A stretch of 41,579 bases of DNA from contig CALUPH010000017.1 of assembly GCA_944322615.1 (NCBI GenBank), positions 1-41,579 on the forward strand, given 5' to 3'. Below, in pieces: positions 33,369 through 41,579 of this stretch. The stretch's first letter is position 1; every line of letters begins with the position of its first letter. Origin of the DNA: Candidatus Gastranaerophilales bacterium (GTDB lineage: Bacteria; Cyanobacteriota; Vampirovibrionia; Gastranaerophilales; Gastranaerophilaceae). The position numbers were made by a program, and so were the translations under genes. Under the pieces are notes generated by a model. The model had not been told where the DNA came from, ran no database searches, and saw only the letters and a program-made list of their open reading frames with translations.

Positions 33369-33380
33369 ATTATAATTATA
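33369..33380 (-). promoter_or_regulatory. Candidate -10 elements upstream of the formyltransferase gene
   Basis: Two adjacent minus-strand TATAAT hexamers (33380-33375 and 33374-33369) lie just before the SD. No TTGACA-like hexamer is found 17 bp further up, and the divergent serS gene uses the same gap. Confidence 0.4.
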
Positions 33381-33449
33381 ACAAAAAAATAGCTTTTATT
33401 TTAAATGTGTTTCTAATAAAATACTAAGTGATAAATACGAGGTGTGATT

Positions 33450-34715
33450 ATGTTAGATATTAGAATGATTAGGGAAAATCCTGAAAAAGTTAATGAATTA
33501 TTGAAAAGAAGAAATCCAAATCTATCTATTGACGGTATTTTGGATATTGATGCGCAAAGAAGAAAAGTTCAAACTCAAGCTGATGAACTCAGAGCTAAAA
33601 GAAAATCTATGTCCCAAGAAATCGGTACATTAAAAAAACAAGGGCAAAATACGGATGAAATTCAAGCTCAAGTAAAAGAAATGGCTGATGAAATTAAAGC
33701 TTTGGAAGAAAAAGAACAACAACTTGATTTGGAACAAAAAAATCTTCTTCTATCAACACCTAATATTCCTGATGAGACCACTCCAATAGGATTATCAGAA
33801 GATGATAATGTTGAAGTAAAAAGATATGGTGAACCTCGTAAAGTAAACTTTGAGCAAAAAGCACATTGGGATATATGTGTAGAAAAAAATATAGTAGATT
33901 TCGAACGGGGAGTTAAACTTTCTCAATCCAGATTTTCTTTGTATAGAGGAAAAGGTGCTCAATTAGAACGTGCGATAATTAATTTTTTCTTAGATACTCA
34001 CACTCAAGAACACGGTTATGAAGAAATATTGCCGCCTGTAATGGTAAATGCTGCTGCAATGACTGGAACAGGTCAGCTTCCTAAATTTGCACAAGATATG
34101 TATAAGTGCGAAGAAGAAGATTTATATTTGATTCCGACTGCAGAAGTACCTGTGACAAATATATATTCAGGTGAAATTTTAAATGAAGATGATTTGCCAA
34201 AGTATATGACAGCATACACACCTTGTTTCAGAAGAGAAGCAGGCAGCGCAGGTAAAGATACAAGAGGATTAATAAGACAGCACCAATTTAATAAAGTTGA
34301 GTTAGTAAAGTTATGTACTCCTGAAACAAGCGTTGAAGAACACGAAAAATTGACAAGAAATGCTGAAAGAGTACTTGAATTATTGGAACTTCCATATAGA
34401 AGAGTTGCACTTTCAACTGGAGATATTGGTTTCTCAGCAAGAAAATGTTTTGACTTGGAAGTTTGGTTACCTTCTTATAATAATTATAAAGAAATTTCAA
34501 GTTGTTCTAATTTTGGTGATTTCCAAGCCAGAAGAGCAAACATAAGATACAGAAGTAAAGAAACAGGTAAGCCTGTATTTGTACATACTTTGAATGGTTC
34601 AGGTCTTGCTGTAGGAAGAACATTTGCTGCAATTTTGGAAAATTTCCAAAATGAAGATGGAACAGTCACAATACCAAAAGTATTAAGAAAGTATACAGGC
34701 TGGGATATTCTGTAA
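33450..34715 (+). CDS. serS: Seryl-tRNA synthetase
   Basis: Class II synthetase, 421 aa. The N-terminal coiled-coil arm that binds tRNA (about 30-100) is followed by motif 2 ([17 protein letters not shown]) and motif 3 ([17 protein letters not shown]). The ATG at 33450 has GAGGTG upstream; a GTG two codons earlier is disfavoured. It heads a plus-strand run with tmk (1 nt gap), a small protein, folE2, an aminotransferase and hisH. Confidence 0.97.
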   Translation: MLDIRMIRENPEKVNELLKRRNPNLSIDGILDIDAQRRKVQTQADELRAKRKSMSQEIGTLKKQGQNTDEIQAQVKEMADEIKALEEKEQQLDLEQKNLLLSTPNIPDETTPIGLSEDDNVEVKRYGEPRKVNFEQKAHWDICVEKNIVDFERGVKLSQSRFSLYRGKGAQLERAIINFFLDTHTQEHGYEEILPPVMVNAAAMTGTGQLPKFAQDMYKCEEEDLYLIPTAEVPVTNIYSGEILNEDDLPKYMTAYTPCFRREAGSAGKDTRGLIRQHQFNKVELVKLCTPETSVEEHEKLTRNAERVLELLELPYRRVALSTGDIGFSARKCFDLEVWLPSYNNYKEISSCSNFGDFQARRANIRYRSKETGKPVFVHTLNGSGLAVGRTFAAILENFQNEDGTVTIPKVLRKYTGWDIL

Positions 34716-34716
34716 T

Positions 34717-35337
34717 ATGAAAAGAGGTCTATTTATTACTTTTGAAGGTGCTGATGGTTCCGGAAAAACAACTCAGTTAAATAATGTTAAAATGTTTTTG
34801 GAAGAAAAAGGTTATAGTGTTATTGTAACAAGAGAACCAGGTGCACTAGATATCGGACAGAAAATAAGAGATATACTATTACATCATAAAGGCGTAGTTG
34901 CTGACAGATGTGAAATGTTCTTGTTTTTAGCTGATAGAGCACAGCACGTTGAAACATACATAAAACCAGCGCTTGAACAAGGCAAAATAGTATTGTGCGA
35001 CAGACATACGGATTCTACAATTGCATATCAAGGTTATGGTAGAGGTCAAGATATATCTTTGTTGAAAGAACTAAATAAAATCGCAGTAAAAGGATTAAAG
35101 CCTGATTTAACATTATTATATGATGTTTCGACAGAAACCGCTCAGCAACGTGTCGGCAGTGAAAAAGACAGAATGGAATCTGCGGGAATAGATTTTCATA
35201 GAAAAGTAAGAAATGGTTATATTGAACTTCAAAAAGAAGAACCAAATCGTATAAAGTTAATAAATGCAAATAATTCAATAGAAACTGTTTTCGAAGATAC
35301 AAAAGATATTATAATAAAGTTATTACAAGAGAAATAA
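34717..35337 (+). CDS. tmk: Thymidylate kinase
   Basis: Phosphorylates dTMP to dTDP, needed for DNA synthesis and, indirectly, for the dTDP-sugar pathway. 206 aa with P-loop GADGSGKT (11-18), the DRHTDSTIAYQGYGRG segment and a VGSEKDRMES lid. It starts 1 nt after the serS stop. Confidence 0.96.
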   Translation: MKRGLFITFEGADGSGKTTQLNNVKMFLEEKGYSVIVTREPGALDIGQKIRDILLHHKGVVADRCEMFLFLADRAQHVETYIKPALEQGKIVLCDRHTDSTIAYQGYGRGQDISLLKELNKIAVKGLKPDLTLLYDVSTETAQQRVGSEKDRMESAGIDFHRKVRNGYIELQKEEPNRIKLINANNSIETVFEDTKDIIIKLLQEK

Positions 35338-35346
35338 GGAGAAGAA

Positions 35347-35688
35347 ATGCCTGAAGGTTTTAGACGTTGGTATGATAATGACCCTATATTAAAGGAAGCA
35401 TTAGAACTTTTAAAATTGCAGACAGATGATAAAAAGTCAACTGCGGCAGATTTTATTATTTCTCTTCAAGAGCAAGTTGCACAAGATGTAATTGAAAGAA
35501 TATATGAAATTACTCAGCAATTTGCAGGTAAAGGAAATCGTTGGTATGATAGCGATCCTGTGATGTTAAAAGCTATAGAGCTATTGAGAGTTGCACCGCC
35601 CCAGACTCAAAGAATAGCTGCTTTAAAATTGCTTTTAGCTATGGAAAGTAATGATATGGAATCTTTGGAAAAAGAAGATAATGAATAG
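35347..35688 (+). CDS. Small hypothetical protein with a duplicated RWYD motif
   Basis: 113 aa with AAGGAG before ATG 35347. It consists of two related halves: RWYDNDPILKEALELL (from residue 7) and RWYDSDPVMLKAIELL (from residue 65), each followed by a helix (ADFIISLQEQV and AALKLLLAME). This indicates an internal duplication of a helical hairpin. It ends in an acidic tail and overlaps folE2 by 8 nt. I do not recognise the family. Position between tmk and folE2 suggests a housekeeping role. Confidence 0.72.
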   Translation: MPEGFRRWYDNDPILKEALELLKLQTDDKKSTAADFIISLQEQVAQDVIERIYEITQQFAGKGNRWYDSDPVMLKAIELLRVAPPQTQRIAALKLLLAMESNDMESLEKEDNE

Positions 35689-36475
35689 TCAGTTAAAAGA
35701 TATACAAAATCAAAAAGATCAAAGAGGCATCGACATTCAAAAAGTCGGTGTTAATGGTGTTGAAGTTCCTTTATTAATAGACAGGAAAAATTCAGACAGT
35801 CAGGTAGTATCAGCTAAAGCAAGATTAAGTGTTACCTTGCCTCATGACTATCGAGGTACACATATGTCTCGTTTTATTGAAATATTAAGTGAATATTCCA
35901 GTAAAAGAACACTTGGGGTTGATATAAAAGGACTTTTACAAGATGTAAAAAAACGTTTAGAGTCTGAATCAGCACACGTTAAGTTTGAGTTTAAATATTT
36001 TATAAATAAAAAAGCACCTGTTAGCGAAATGGAATTCCCGGTAGGTTATGACTGCTCTTTTCAAGGTGATTTAACAGGTGATAATTACAAGTTTATATTG
36101 GGGGTAAAAGTTCCGGTTACAACTTTGTGCCCTTGTTCTAAGGAGATTTCAAAGTATTCGGCTCATAATCAAAGAACAATGGTAAAAGTAAAAGTAAGTT
36201 ACGATGAAAAGGATATGATTTGGATTGAAGATTTGGTTGAAAAAATTGAGAGTTGCGGTTCTTGCCAAGTCTATTCAATATTAAAAAGATGTGATGAAAA
36301 ATATGTGACAGAATCAGCATATGAAAACCCTAAGTTTGTTGAGGATGTTTTGCGTGATGTTATTTGTCTTCTAGAAAAAGATGAAAAAGTTACTTTCTAC
36401 GAAGTAGAAGTCGAAGCTCAAGAAAGTATTCACAACCATAATGCTTGGGCTTGGCAATCAAAAAGCAAGGTGTAA
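35681..36475 (+). CDS. folE2: GTP cyclohydrolase, type IB
   Basis: Opens GTP to 7,8-dihydroneopterin triphosphate, the first step to folate and, via QueD/QueE, to queuosine. 264 aa. The catalytic region TTLCPCSKEIS carries Cys150, with His162 in YSAHNQR, matching the type IB family (Cys147/His159 in the gonococcal enzyme). It differs from zinc-dependent FolE. ATG 35681 is chosen because an earlier in-frame ATG at 35651 would overlap the preceding gene by 38 nt; the chosen start overlaps by 8. An aminotransferase follows in the same operon. Confidence 0.95.
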   Translation: MNSQLKDIQNQKDQRGIDIQKVGVNGVEVPLLIDRKNSDSQVVSAKARLSVTLPHDYRGTHMSRFIEILSEYSSKRTLGVDIKGLLQDVKKRLESESAHVKFEFKYFINKKAPVSEMEFPVGYDCSFQGDLTGDNYKFILGVKVPVTTLCPCSKEISKYSAHNQRTMVKVKVSYDEKDMIWIEDLVEKIESCGSCQVYSILKRCDEKYVTESAYENPKFVEDVLRDVICLLEKDEKVTFYEVEVEAQESIHNHNAWAWQSKSKV

Positions 36476-36494
36476 AGCTAGTTGGAGACATAAA

Positions 36495-37739
36495 ATGAAA
36501 GAATTATTTAACGATTATGTTCAATCTTTGGAAACATACATTATGTTTCAAATTAAACAAGAAACTCAGCGTTTGACTCCGGAATTAACAGCAAAGGGAA
36601 GAAAACCAATTTCTTTATCAATGGGAGCCCCTGTTGAAGCTCCGCCTGAGTTTGTTACAAAGAAATTAATTGAAGCAGTAAATGAAGACGGACTTCATAC
36701 TTATACAGTTCCAAAGGGTGAATCATATTTTGTTGAAGCAGTTGCAACAAGAATGAAAAATCGTTTTGGTATTGATTTAGATACAAAAACTGAAATATGT
36801 TCTTTGATTGGTTCAAAAGAAGGTATTGCAAACATGATTAGAGCATTGGTTAATCCTACTACCGATGTTACTAAACAAGATATAATTTTAATACCGGATC
36901 CCGGGTATGCTTCATATAAAGAAATGGTTAAAGTATCAGGCGGTTTAGCTTATGGTGTACCGTTAAAACCTGAAAATAATTTTATGCCAAATTTAGATGA
37001 AGTAGCAGCAAATCTTGAAAAAGACGGATATTCAATGAAAAGAGTAAAGGCTCTTATTATTAATTATCCTAATAATCCTTTAGGTGCTGTTGCTAATATG
37101 GATTATATGAAACATACTGTTGAATTTTGTAAGAAACATAAAATTTTACTAATGTCTGATGCTGCATATATTGATATGGTATTTGAAGGTCAGCCAAAGG
37201 CTCCGAGTGTATTTGAAGTTGAAGGTGCAAAAGATGTTGCTGTAGAATTTTACAGTTTTTCAAAACCATATTCAATGACAGGCTGGAGAATAGGTTGGGT
37301 TTGCGGTAATAAAGATGCTGTTGGTATATTGGCAAAATTAAAATCAACTATAGATACAGGTATTTATAAACCTATTCAAAAAGCTGCTGCTGCAATTTTG
37401 AATTCAAAAGAAGGCGACGAGTACATTGTAGAAGCAAATAAAAGATTTGAAAGAAAACAAAAAGTTGTAGTAGATGGGTTTAAAGAACTTGGCTGGCCTA
37501 TGGATAAGATTAATCCTCCAAAAGCTACATTCTATTTGTGGTTGCCAATACCGCCAAAATATAAAACTTCAAAAGAATTTACTGATGCTGTATTACAAAA
37601 ATCAGGAATTGTTTTAGTTCCTGGCAGTGGTTTTGGCGAAAACGGCGAAGGCTGGGTAAGAATGTCAATCGTTGCATCTGAAGAACAAATGCACGAAGTT
37701 ATTAAAAGATTAAAAGAAGACGGTTTCTATTTTGAATAA
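36495..37739 (+). CDS. PLP aminotransferase, LL-diaminopimelate aminotransferase-like
   Basis: 414-aa fold-type I class I/II aminotransferase. The PLP lysine is in SFSKPYSMTGWRIGW; the upstream segments IGSKEGIANM, PDPGYASYKEM and NYPNNPLGA resemble the LL-DAP aminotransferases that make lysine and peptidoglycan precursors in plants, cyanobacteria and related bacteria. Substrate cannot be fixed from sequence alone; other dicarboxylate or aromatic substrates are possible. ATG 36495 has GGAGAC upstream; a longer frame from 36441 lies inside folE2. The stop overlaps hisH by 8 nt. Confidence 0.82.
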   Translation: MKELFNDYVQSLETYIMFQIKQETQRLTPELTAKGRKPISLSMGAPVEAPPEFVTKKLIEAVNEDGLHTYTVPKGESYFVEAVATRMKNRFGIDLDTKTEICSLIGSKEGIANMIRALVNPTTDVTKQDIILIPDPGYASYKEMVKVSGGLAYGVPLKPENNFMPNLDEVAANLEKDGYSMKRVKALIINYPNNPLGAVANMDYMKHTVEFCKKHKILLMSDAAYIDMVFEGQPKAPSVFEVEGAKDVAVEFYSFSKPYSMTGWRIGWVCGNKDAVGILAKLKSTIDTGIYKPIQKAAAAILNSKEGDEYIVEANKRFERKQKVVVDGFKELGWPMDKINPPKATFYLWLPIPPKYKTSKEFTDAVLQKSGIVLVPGSGFGENGEGWVRMSIVASEEQMHEVIKRLKEDGFYFE

Positions 37740-38322
37740 AGTTGTAATTGTAGATTATGAAGCGGGAAATTTAAGAAGTGTCGCAAATATGCTGACATTT
37801 CTTAATGTCCCGTTTGTTATAACTTCTGATAAAAATGAAATTTTGTCTGCGAAAAAGATTATTTTCCCGGGACAAGGTCATTTTGCTCAAGCTATGAGTA
37901 ATTTGGAAAGAAAAGGATTAGTTCCTGTTATAAAAGAATGCTGTCAAAAGGGGATTCCTTTTCTTGGTATTTGTATTGGACTTCAAATTCTTTTTGAAAG
38001 TAGTGAAGAAGCTCCTAATGTTGCAGGGCTTGGTATTTTTCAAGGTGAAGTAAAACGATTCACAAAAGGGAAGATTCCTCAAATTGGTTGGAATAAAGTA
38101 ATCCCTACTCAGAATAATATATATATTCCTGAGGGCTATTTCTACTATGTAAATTCTTATTATGTTGTACCGAAAAATGAAAATATAATAAGTGCTTATA
38201 CCGATTATAACGGTAAGTTTTGTGCAGCAGTACAAAAGGAAAATATTACTGCAGTCCAGTTTCATCCGGAAAAGAGTGCTAAAGCCGGTTTGGAATTTTT
38301 TAATAATTGGTTGAAAGATTAA
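37732..38322 (+). CDS. hisH: Imidazole glycerol phosphate synthase glutaminase subunit
   Basis: Class I glutamine amidotransferase of histidine synthesis. Triad Cys81 (FLGICIGLQ), His178 and Glu180 (QFHPEKS); the VDYEAGNLRS start is typical. 196 aa. Start is TTG at 37732, overlapping the aminotransferase stop as TTGAATAA; the next ATG would remove the essential N-terminal strand. The partner HisF is not in the window. Alternative HisH-like amidotransferases in surface-sugar clusters exist, but the sequence looks like standard HisH. Confidence 0.9.
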   Translation: MNKVVIVDYEAGNLRSVANMLTFLNVPFVITSDKNEILSAKKIIFPGQGHFAQAMSNLERKGLVPVIKECCQKGIPFLGICIGLQILFESSEEAPNVAGLGIFQGEVKRFTKGKIPQIGWNKVIPTQNNIYIPEGYFYYVNSYYVVPKNENIISAYTDYNGKFCAAVQKENITAVQFHPEKSAKAGLEFFNNWLKD

Positions 38323-38397
38323 ATTTTTATTATAGTTTTAATAGACTATATTTTGTCTTGCATTTTTTATATACTATTATATTAATAGGTAAAAACA

Positions 38398-39444
38398 ATG
38401 TTTGAAAGAATAAAATCTTTATTAAGAAAAGAAGAAAAAAATAAAAAATATATAAGTTGTGAGTACATTCAACATGGCTTTAATGTTGACTATGAAGATA
38501 TAAAAATGTGCTGTTTTAACTGTCATGAAGGCGGTGGCAGACAGATTCTTATAGATAATTATAAAGGTCAAATGATTGATTGGAATAAGTTCTTTAAAGA
38601 AAAAAGAAAAATGAGAGAACTAAACAAAAAAGGTATTATCCTTGAAAGATGTAAAGGATGTTTTTTCTTAAAAGAACGTGAATGGGATGATGAAGATTAT
38701 ATTAGTTATATGGTTTTTAATCATTGGACTCAATGTAATTGTAAATGTAAATACTGCTTTACTAATGAACAATCTGACTTTTTTAATAAAAGAGTGAATT
38801 ATAATATGTATCCCGTAATTAAAAAGCTTGTTGATATGGGAAAAGTCAGAGGCGGTGGAGAAATTGGTTTTGGTGGAGGAGAACCTGCATTATTACCTGA
38901 ATTTGAACCAATGATGAATATGTTGATGGATGCCGGATGCGATAATATTAGAGTCCATTCTTCTTGTGTTAAATATTCTCCTGCAATTGAAAGAGGATTA
39001 CGAGAAGGAAAAGTTACTCTTGTTTGTTCTGTTGATTCAGGTACACCTGAAACATATACTGATATAAAAAGAGTTAATCATTTTGATAAGGTATGGGAAA
39101 ATCTTGCACAATATGCAGCTTCGCAAACTGATAATAAATATAAAGCAAAGACTAAATATATCATATATCCCGGATATAACGATAATAAAGAAGAACTTGA
39201 AAAATGGTTTGATTTAACTGTCAAAGCAGGTATAAGAAGTGTTGTACTTGATGTAGAAGGCGGTTGGTATATTAATAATAAATTTAATATTTCTGATGAA
39301 ATGTATGAACTCCTTGAATATGCAGGTAAAAAAGCAGACGAGCTTGGGATGAAATTTGTTGAATATTATGATAGAGCAAATGATATGCGCATTCATAAAG
39401 AAGAGTATAAACAATTGAGAGACAATGGACAAAATAAACAGTAA
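38398..39444 (+). CDS. Radical SAM protein with a cysteine-rich N-terminal extension
   Basis: 348 aa. The radical SAM cluster motif is Cys113-x3-Cys117-x2-Cys120 (QCNCKCKYCF), followed by the SAM-binding GFGGGEPAL. Unusually, about 110 residues precede it and hold six cysteines: Cys21, Cys38, Cys39, Cys42, Cys85 and Cys88 (CCFNCHEGG and RCKGCF). These could bind an auxiliary [4Fe-4S] cluster, like an N-terminal counterpart of the SPASM domain. The C-terminal barrel continues to residue 340. The substrate is unknown; SPASM-type enzymes modify peptides or sugars. The 3' end overlaps the MATE gene by 20 nt. ATG 38398 has a modest SD (AATAGGT). Confidence 0.8.
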   Translation: MFERIKSLLRKEEKNKKYISCEYIQHGFNVDYEDIKMCCFNCHEGGGRQILIDNYKGQMIDWNKFFKEKRKMRELNKKGIILERCKGCFFLKEREWDDEDYISYMVFNHWTQCNCKCKYCFTNEQSDFFNKRVNYNMYPVIKKLVDMGKVRGGGEIGFGGGEPALLPEFEPMMNMLMDAGCDNIRVHSSCVKYSPAIERGLREGKVTLVCSVDSGTPETYTDIKRVNHFDKVWENLAQYAASQTDNKYKAKTKYIIYPGYNDNKEELEKWFDLTVKAGIRSVVLDVEGGWYINNKFNISDEMYELLEYAGKKADELGMKFVEYYDRANDMRIHKEEYKQLRDNGQNKQ

Positions 39445-40771
39445 TATTGCCGAAAAGATTAAAAATTATAAACACTACTTTATAGACCTATTAATATTAG
39501 CATTGCCTCTTTTGATAGGAAATCTTGGTCATACTCTAATTGGTGCAACTGACGTTTTTGTTGTTGCAAAGTATAAAATTGATGCTCTTGCAGCTATAAG
39601 TATTGCAAATTCCATTTTGTTTACCATTTTTATTTTCGGTATCGGTTTAATATGTGCTGTTTCTATTGTTCTTGCAAATAAAAGAGGCTCAAGACAAAAA
39701 ACAAAAAAATATTTACTTTCAACTTTGATTTTTTCGTTTGTTTTGGCTGTATTTTTTTCTATAATCTGTTATTGCTCAAAATTATTAATACCATATATGG
39801 GTTTTGAAGAACATTTAATTCCTTATATCGAAGAATATATTACAATTGTTTCCTTTTCTATGTTTGGAATGTTTTTATATGAAGGAGTAAAACAATTTCT
39901 ACAATCATATGAAATTGTTAATTTCCCTAATTTAATACTATTGTTGGCAGTTTTTGTAAATCTTATTTTTGATATAATATTAGTTTTTGGATTTGGAAGT
40001 ATCCCGTCAATGGGGTCAAAAGGGGCAGCAATTGCAACCTTCTCTGTAAGAACATTAATGGGAATTATAATGTTTCTATATGTTTTTAGATTTATTGATT
40101 TTAAATCTAAAATTGATTTTTCATATATGAAAAATTTAATAAAGATAGGTTATCCGATAGGAGCGGCATTATTATTAGAATTTCTTGCATTTAATATAGT
40201 TACGATACTTGTTGGTCGAGAATCTGCATTATTAGCAGCAACACATAGTATTTTAACTACAATATCATCGTCTACATTTATGGTTCCTTTAGCTATATCT
40301 ACAGCTGTATCTGTAAAGGTAGCATATTATTATGGTGCAGGAAAAACGGAGGAAATAAAAAGATTTTCATTGGCAGGATTAATAATGGGTGTGGGTTTTA
40401 TGGCATTAGCCGGAATATGCTTTGCTTTGTTCCCAAAACAGTTAATAAGCTTGTTTACAAATAATAAATCAGTATTAGATGTTGCAATACCAATAATGAT
40501 GGTAGTAGCTATGTATCAGGTATTTGACGGATTTCAGGTTGTTTCAGGCGGTATTTTAAAAGGATTTAAATTAACAGCTTTTGTATCAAATGCAGTTTTC
40601 TTTGGATATTGGATTGTTGGTATGCCTTTAGCCGTTCTCTTAGTTTATAAATATGATATGTCGCTAAGAGGTTATTGGATTGCGCTTGCAGTCTCGTTAT
40701 GTGTTATGGGCTTTGTTCAAGCTTTTATGGCTAAACATAAATTTAATCAGGTTAAAGAAATGTATAAATAA
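39425..40771 (+). CDS. MATE-family efflux transporter
   Basis: 448 aa with about twelve membrane segments and the two homologous halves of the MatE family (first half 15-210, second 230-440). The LALPLLIGNLGHTLIGATDVFVV start of the first helix matches the family. MATE proteins export cationic drugs or metabolites against Na+ or H+. The ATG overlaps the radical SAM stop region by 20 nt with no clear SD, so translation is likely coupled. Export of the radical SAM product or a precursor is the natural hypothesis; general drug efflux is the alternative. Confidence 0.9.
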   Translation: MDKINSNIAEKIKNYKHYFIDLLILALPLLIGNLGHTLIGATDVFVVAKYKIDALAAISIANSILFTIFIFGIGLICAVSIVLANKRGSRQKTKKYLLSTLIFSFVLAVFFSIICYCSKLLIPYMGFEEHLIPYIEEYITIVSFSMFGMFLYEGVKQFLQSYEIVNFPNLILLLAVFVNLIFDIILVFGFGSIPSMGSKGAAIATFSVRTLMGIIMFLYVFRFIDFKSKIDFSYMKNLIKIGYPIGAALLLEFLAFNIVTILVGRESALLAATHSILTTISSSTFMVPLAISTAVSVKVAYYYGAGKTEEIKRFSLAGLIMGVGFMALAGICFALFPKQLISLFTNNKSVLDVAIPIMMVVAMYQVFDGFQVVSGGILKGFKLTAFVSNAVFFGYWIVGMPLAVLLVYKYDMSLRGYWIALAVSLCVMGFVQAFMAKHKFNQVKEMYK

Positions 40772-40816
40772 TAATTAAAATTAGTTAATGTATATACAAT
40801 TCAGACGAATTTAAGG

Positions 40817-40822
40817 TATAAT
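40817..40822 (+). promoter_or_regulatory. Candidate -10 element of pyrH
   Basis: A perfect TATAAT lies 35 bases before the pyrH ATG. The -35 region (TACAAT at 40795-40800, 16 bp away) is poor. AATAGG near 40848 is the likely SD. Confidence 0.45.
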
Positions 40823-40857
40823 AAGCGTATTGTTTTATAGTTTTTAAATAGGTTTAT

Positions 40858-41579
40858 ATGGAAGAGAAATTAAAGTATAAGAGAATTCTGCTAAAACTAA
40901 GCGGTGAAGCTCTTTTGGGAAAACAAGAATTTGGGATTGATCAAAATCCATTAGAAATGATTGCAAATGAAGTAAAACAAGCATATGATGCAGGTGCTGA
41001 GATTGCAATAGTAGTTGGGGGCGGTAATATTTTTAGAGGTGTAAAAAATTCCGCAAAATACGGTATGGACCAAGCAACCGGCGATTATATAGGTATGCTT
41101 GCTACAGTTATGAACGCACTTGCACTTCAAAGTGCTTTAAGAAAAATAAATGTTCATTGCAGAGTGCAGTCGGCTATAGATATGGATAAAATAGCTGAAC
41201 CTTATATCAGATTTAAGGCAATAAGACATCTTGAAAAATCAAGAGTTGTTATCTTTGCGGCAGGAACAGGAAATCCATTCTTTACAACAGATACAGCTGC
41301 CGCGTTAAGAGCATCGGAAATAGGTGCTGAAGCTATGTTGATGGCTAAAAATGGAGTAGACGGAGTATATTCTGATGATCCGAGAATTAATCCAAATGCT
41401 AAAAAATATAGTAATATTACCTATGATGATATAATTATCAAAGGTTTGAAAGTTATGGATACTGCATCTTGTGCTTTATGTAAACAGAATTCTATACCAA
41501 TTGTGGTATTTGATTTTGCAGCAAAAGGCAGCATTATAAAAATATTAAAAGGCGAAAATATAGGAACATATGTAGGAGG
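40858..41579 (+). CDS. pyrH: UMP kinase, C-terminus cut by the window edge
   Basis: Hexameric amino-acid-kinase-fold enzyme that phosphorylates UMP to UDP. The visible 240 residues carry LLKLSGEALLG (11-21), VVGGGNIFRG, GTGNPFFTTDTAAALRA and VDGVYSDDPR, all typical of bacterial PyrH. E. coli PyrH is 241 aa and its usual last residues (G-T-x-V) are already reached, so only a few codons are missing. The ATG is at 40858. Confidence 0.97.
   Translation, partial: MEEKLKYKRILLKLSGEALLGKQEFGIDQNPLEMIANEVKQAYDAGAEIAIVVGGGNIFRGVKNSAKYGMDQATGDYIGMLATVMNALALQSALRKINVHCRVQSAIDMDKIAEPYIRFKAIRHLEKSRVVIFAAGTGNPFFTTDTAAALRASEIGAEAMLMAKNGVDGVYSDDPRINPNAKKYSNITYDDIIIKGLKVMDTASCALCKQNSIPIVVFDFAAKGSIIKILKGENIGTYVG

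Noticed and set aside
37918-38265. Minus-strand ORF opposite hisH, 115 aa
   Set aside because: Antisense to a conserved gene, no recognisable start region or domain.
38323-38397. Terminator after hisH (TATAGT / ACTATA)
   Set aside because: Only a 6-bp AT stem followed by four T's; too weak to list as a terminator.

Overview
The window is AT-rich bacterial chromosome with short intergenic gaps, Shine-Dalgarno (SD) sites of the AGGAG type and the standard bacterial code. It carries core biosynthesis genes, Ca-binding EF-hand and lysozyme-like proteins, anaerobe-style oxygen defence (PerR, rubredoxin, flavodiiron protein, iron-sulfur flavoprotein), an LL-diaminopimelate-type aminotransferase and an AroH-fold chorismate mutase. 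This mix best suits a host-associated anaerobe of the Melainabacteria/Gastranaerophilales kind. That assignment is inference; a low-GC clostridial relative cannot be excluded from sequence alone.

Layout. 1-4.7 kb (minus): glyA, a WecA/TagO-type glycosyltransferase, def, fmt, aroH and a divergent PurD-like protein (cut by the window edge), tightly packed as one operon. 4.8-8.2 kb (plus): a dnaJ variant, queE, ilvD. 8.3-15.4 kb: a 1057-residue UvrD-like helicase-nuclease (minus), two very small unknown proteins, a TPR protein, a helix-turn-helix protein resembling a WYL regulator without its WYL domain, and a PD-(D/E)XK (PDDEXK_4-like) nuclease with its own promoter. This looks like an accessory and possibly a defence region. 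15.5-17.1 kb: a CooC-type nickel-insertion ATPase overlapping folD. 17.3-18.6 kb: two unknown small proteins and an HdeD-family membrane protein. 18.6-21.8 kb (minus): rfbC-rfbB-rfbD-rfbA, the complete dTDP-L-rhamnose pathway. 21.8-25.6 kb: a secreted protein, an iron-sulfur flavoprotein and a large EF-hand/coiled-coil/lysozyme-like protein. 25.7-27.6 kb: perR, rubredoxin, flavodiiron protein. 27.6-31.5 kb: ilvC (minus), ilvB-ilvN and a secreted parvulin. 31.6-33.4 kb (minus): a second formyltransferase and an endonuclease IV-like protein. 33.4-38.3 kb (plus): serS, tmk, a small repeat protein, folE2, an aminotransferase and hisH. 38.4-40.8 kb: a radical SAM protein with an unusual cysteine-rich N-terminus overlapping a MATE exporter. 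40.9 kb to the end: pyrH.

Themes. One-carbon metabolism recurs: GlyA makes methylene-THF, FolD converts it to 10-formyl-THF, Fmt spends it and Def removes the formyl group, while FolE2 opens folate synthesis (and with QueE also the queuosine route). Branched-chain amino acid synthesis is covered by IlvBN, IlvC and IlvD in three separate units. The most unusual items are the 11.5-15.4 kb cluster, the CooC-FolD pair, the radical SAM-MATE pair and the EF-hand lysozyme-like protein.
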